This document shows positions 63,405 through 64,000 of a stretch of DNA of 64,000 nucleotides, in pieces. Each line of letters opens with the position of its first letter. Position 1 is the stretch's first letter. The stretch spans positions 2,604,001 through 2,668,000 of the forward strand of contig NC_088786.1 of assembly GCF_949628265.1 (NCBI RefSeq). Reading direction: 5' to 3'. A program made the position numbers and the translations under genes. The notes below the pieces were generated by a model, which saw only the letters and a list, made by a program, of their open reading frames with translations, did no database searches and had not been told where the DNA came from. The DNA comes from Cloeon dipterum (lineage: Eukaryota > Arthropoda > Insecta > Ephemeroptera > Baetidae).

Positions 63405-64000
63405 GTACAAAATTATAATTGGAAAATAAATAAAATTAAGCTTCAGAGATATTTTAACTGCAGTTAATAATGAAATTAAAATTGAGGGATTTCAATATTA
63501 GTTGGAATTTATTTGCATATTTTAAAAATAAAGTTTTTTATATTTTTAAGTACTTTTTAAGTATCAAATTTTCCCCATTCTTGTGTTATATTTATTTTAT
63601 ATTTACATATGAAAAGCCAACCAGAGGTAAAAATCCAATTAAAATTGAATCTTCTCAAACCAACCAAGGCAAATTTTTAATATTGTAGATTTTTCATTTC
63701 AGCTTATTAATTCCACACGTTGTACCAAATTAAAATTGAATAAATTCACATCGATTGAGAAACAAGATAGTTTTTGAAACAAATTCAAACAATTTTTCAA
63801 TAATTAATTGATTCAAAATTTCAAAAATTGGAATTTTATAAATTTTAGGTTGGTCGAAATATGTATTTACCATATTTACAAAATAATTTATAAAAAATGC
63901 ACGAATGTAAGATACATTTTTGCATTATTCCTCCTATTTTTCGTGGTAAATGGAAGCACAAAATTTGCTCCAATTTTTGACAATTTCTAATCTTAGGCAT
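63405..64000. other. Intron of the CLIP protease
   Basis: Very AT-rich, starting at donor GTACAA (63405). A possible acceptor TTTCTAATCTTAG ends at 63996, so the next exon may begin in the last four bases. Confidence 0.6.

Overview
The window is nuclear DNA of an arthropod, most likely an insect. All genes are split by spliceosomal introns from about 50 bp to 11 kb, and one gene is a CLIP-domain serine protease, a class typical of arthropods. The species cannot be named from the sequence alone. I joined exons by hand at splice sites with matching reading-frame phase. Six gene models run from start to stop: AP-3 sigma, V-ATPase C, SHMT, TAF12, GIPC and an unrecognised protein. Two run off the window edges: a Cys-loop channel on the left and the CLIP protease on the right.

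Layout. 422-17318 (-): most of a Cys-loop, chloride-channel-type receptor gene, spread over eight coding exons with an 11-kb first coding intron; a possible non-coding first exon lies near 25.5 kb. 17.3-37.6 kb: no protein gene found. It holds MITE-like elements, a 5'-truncated non-LTR retroposon with a perfect 14-bp target duplication, and a decayed second retroposon. 37.6-64 kb is gene-dense: AP-3 sigma (-) and V-ATPase subunit C (+) share a 439-bp divergent promoter; then serine hydroxymethyltransferase (-), TAF12 (+), an unresolved group of small exons (+), GIPC/kermit (+), a 386-aa repeat-rich protein ending in the farnesylation motif CAIM (-), and the CLIP protease (+).

The non-coding fraction is shaped by fold-back DNA elements. 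At least five families recur, often nested: a palindromic family whose hairpin core is its best-kept part, TTAA-flanked elements, a 423-bp near-perfect palindrome with 6-bp duplications, a ~770-bp palindrome in a GIPC intron, and a 1187-bp hAT-type element with exact 8-bp duplications sitting inside another repeat in the TAF12 intron.

Functional links. AP-3 sigma and V-ATPase C both serve the endolysosomal system, and their shared promoter carries the palindrome TCACGTGA, the MiT/TFE (Mitf) lysosomal-gene site. SHMT has two in-frame ATGs that fit mitochondrial and cytosolic forms, with a TATA box, a TGACGTCA site and an upstream ORF. The CAIM protein, a basic disordered protein with three RRxS-type repeats, is the best candidate for something undescribed.
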